A DNA stretch of 6,605 nucleotides from Polaromonas sp. Its GTDB lineage: Bacteria; Pseudomonadota; Gammaproteobacteria; Burkholderiales; Burkholderiaceae_C. Under the pieces are notes generated by a model. The model searched no databases and had not been told where the DNA came from. It was given only the letters and a program-made list of their open reading frames with translations. The stretch lies in assembly GCA_026786065.1 (NCBI GenBank), contig JAJAYS010000211.1, positions 1 through 6,605 of the forward strand, given 5' to 3'. This document shows positions 5,191 to 6,605 of this stretch, piece by piece. The translations under genes were made by a program, and so were the position numbers. Each line of letters starts with the position of its first letter. Within the stretch, counting starts at the first letter, position 1.

Positions 5191-6507
5191 ATGACCGTTC
5201 CCGACCCCGTCAGTCAGCCCCGCCAGTTCCTGGAGTACCTGTTTGAAGCGGCCGTCGCGCGCGCTCTGCCGCTGCAAAACACCGCCGCTTATTTGCCGGC
5301 GCCGCCCAAAGGCCGCACCGTCGTGGTCGGTGCCGGTAAAGCCGGAGGCTCAATGGCGCAGGCGGTCGAGGCCCTGTGGCCGGCGGACGCACCGCTCGAA
5401 GGGCTGGTCATCACCCGTTATCTTCACATTCCGCCACGCCCCGCCGGGCTGAGGCCGCGCATCGAAATCGTTGAAGCCGCGCATCCGGTGCCCGACGCAG
5501 CCGGCTTGCAGGCTTCGCAGCGCATCCTGGAGATGGTGCAAGGCTTGAGCCCGGACGATCTGGTGCTGTGCCTGATCTCGGGCGGTGGCTCGGCCCTGCT
5601 GACCTTGCCGGCCAACGGGCTGAGCTTTGAAGACAAGCAGCGCATCAACCAGCAACTGCTTGATTCGGGCGCCAACATCGGCGAGATGAATTGCGTGCGC
5701 AAGCACCTTTCGCGCGTCAAGGGTGGCCGGCTGGCTGCGGCGTGTGCGCCGGCGCGGGTGGTCACGCTGGCCATCAGCGACGTGCCCGGCGACGCGCCTT
5801 CGGTGATCGCCAGTGGCCCGACCGTACCCGACGTCACGACCTGCGCCGACGCGCTGGCGATTTTGCAGCGTTACGGCATCGCGCTGCCCGCCGCAGTGCA
5901 GGCCCGGCTGGCATCGGGTGCGCTGGAAACGCCCAAGCCCGGCGACGCGTTGTTCGACGGGCACGAGGTTCACCTGATCGCGACGCCGCAGCAGTCGCTC
6001 GACGCCGCCGCGCCGGCGGCGCGGCGGGCGGGAATCGAAGCCCACATCCTCAGCGACGAAATGGAAGGCGAATCGCGCGAAGTCGGCAAGGTGCATGCGG
6101 CGCTGGTCAGAGCCGTGGCGCTGAAGGGCCAGCCGTTCAGCAGGCCCTGCGTCATTTTGAGCGGCGGTGAAACCACCGTCACCGTCAGGCCGGTCAAAGA
6201 AGGCGCGGTGCGCGGCAAGGGCGGCCGGGCTGGCGAGTTCTGCCTCGGGCTGGCGCTGGCGCTGCAGGGCCAGCCGGGAGTTTTCGCGCTGGTGGCCGAC
6301 ACCGACGGCATCGACGGCATGGAGGAGAACGCCGGCGCCTTTGTCGCGCCCGACACGCTGGCCCGCAGCGCCGCAGCGGGCCGCAAGGTCGCCGACTTCC
6401 TCGACCGCAACGACGCCTACGGCTACTTTGCCCCGCTGGGCGATCTGGTGACCACCGGACCAACGCACACCAACGTCAACGACTTCCGGGCGCTGTTGAT
6501 TCTTTGA
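5191..6507 (+). CDS. ttuD: Glycerate 2-kinase, MOFRL family (TtuD, 'hydroxypyruvate reductase')
   Basis: Proteins of this family phosphorylate D-glycerate to 2-phosphoglycerate with ATP (EC 2.7.1.165). In tartrate clusters the gene is often named ttuD and annotated as hydroxypyruvate reductase. The 438-residue product has an N-terminal DUF4147 domain (about 10-245) with VVVGAGKAGGSMAQAVE (44-60), LISGGGSALL (128-137), NCVRKHLSRVKGGRLA (167-182) and ISDVPGDAPSVIASGPTVPD (195-214). The C-terminal MOFRL domain (about 320-437) has ILSGGETTVTV (322-332), GKGGRAGEF (342-350), DTDGIDGMEENAGAF (370-384) and TGPTHTNVNDFRA (422-434). ATG 5191 is chosen: AAGG at 5181-5184 lies six bases upstream and MTVPDPVSQPRQFLEYLFEAA fits family N-termini. 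In-frame ATG 5161 (448 residues) or TTG 5158 are alternatives, the former overlapping the leader ORF. It would route glycerate from tartrate dehydrogenase into lower glycolysis. GRAGEF replaces the more usual GRNQEF. Confidence 0.9.
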   Translation: MTVPDPVSQPRQFLEYLFEAAVARALPLQNTAAYLPAPPKGRTVVVGAGKAGGSMAQAVEALWPADAPLEGLVITRYLHIPPRPAGLRPRIEIVEAAHPVPDAAGLQASQRILEMVQGLSPDDLVLCLISGGGSALLTLPANGLSFEDKQRINQQLLDSGANIGEMNCVRKHLSRVKGGRLAAACAPARVVTLAISDVPGDAPSVIASGPTVPDVTTCADALAILQRYGIALPAAVQARLASGALETPKPGDALFDGHEVHLIATPQQSLDAAAPAARRAGIEAHILSDEMEGESREVGKVHAALVRAVALKGQPFSRPCVILSGGETTVTVRPVKEGAVRGKGGRAGEFCLGLALALQGQPGVFALVADTDGIDGMEENAGAFVAPDTLARSAAAGRKVADFLDRNDAYGYFAPLGDLVTTGPTHTNVNDFRALLIL

Positions 6508-6563
6508 CGCTGTGAGGCCGGGACCTCGTAACCACTTTGGTGCTCGCGCCTGCAGTTCTTCTT

Positions 6564-6584
6564 CCCTCTCCCTCGGGGAGAGGG
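6564..6584. repeat. GC-rich inverted repeat of dispersed REP-like type
   Basis: CCCTCTCCC (6564-6572) and GGGAGAGGG (6576-6584) are perfect 9-bp arms around TCG. Elements with this core followed by CTGGGGT(G/T)AGGG are, from recall, dispersed in intergenic regions of many proteobacteria. It lies 57 bp past the ttuD stop and may serve as its transcript end, though no T-run follows. Confidence 0.6.
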
Positions 6585-6586
6585 CT

Positions 6587-6605
6587 GGGGTTAGGGTTAG
6601 GGTTA
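6587..6605 (+). repeat. TTAGGG telomere-like tandem repeat, cut by window end
   Basis: After the hairpin, GGGG at 6587-6590 is followed by TTAGGG at 6591-6596 and 6597-6602 and by TTA at the last three bases, so at least two full hexamers and part of a third are present and the array may continue. Together with GGG at 6582-6584 there are four G-runs with 2-3 base loops, which meets the usual G-quadruplex pattern on the plus strand. Confidence 0.75.

Noticed and set aside
5350..6468. Minus-strand 372-residue open frame opposite ttuD
   Set aside because: Shadow of the kinase gene in high-GC DNA; Arg/Gln/Gly-rich with no family features.

Overview
This window reads as one catabolic locus from a GC-rich betaproteobacterium, most likely a member of the Comamonadaceae (Polaromonas, Rhodoferax or Variovorax type). 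The evidence is protein-level resemblance, a Bug-type solute receptor, and a short AT-rich palindrome at 191-207 of a kind I recall as scattered through Comamonadaceae genomes. The taxonomic call is inference from recall; no search was run.

Layout. Bases 1-213 (+) are the 3' end of an altronate dehydratase (UxaA-family) gene. It converges on tarD (356-1525, -), a D-tartrate dehydratase of the enolase superfamily in which all expected catalytic residues are visible. Upstream of tarD on the same strand is a LysR-type regulator gene (1712-2671, -). A 181-bp divergent intergenic region with several inverted repeats separates it from the rightward genes: tartrate dehydrogenase (ttuC-like, 2853-3926), a Bug/TctC-type periplasmic receptor (3994-4980), and a MOFRL-family glycerate 2-kinase (ttuD-like, 5191-6507). 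A short gap with two tandem hairpins and a possible 19-residue leader ORF lies before the kinase. The window ends in a CCCTCTCCC/GGGAGAGGG hairpin followed by TTAGGG-type repeats.

How the genes fit together. The receptor would capture a dicarboxylic or sugar acid, plausibly tartrate. TarD converts D-tartrate to oxaloacetate. Tartrate dehydrogenase acts on meso- and L-tartrate, yielding D-glycerate and CO2 or oxaloglycolate. Glycerate 2-kinase sends glycerate to 2-phosphoglycerate. Together they would cover all tartrate stereoisomers, with the LysR protein as the likely regulator of both arms. The enzymes are recognisable known families. I see no wholly new system, no RNA genes, no CRISPR array and no transposase. 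The less ordinary content is in the intergenic regions: a cluster of TTGAA-type half-sites, a perfect palindrome beside a candidate promoter, the leader ORF overlapping a possible kinase start, and the telomere-like repeat.
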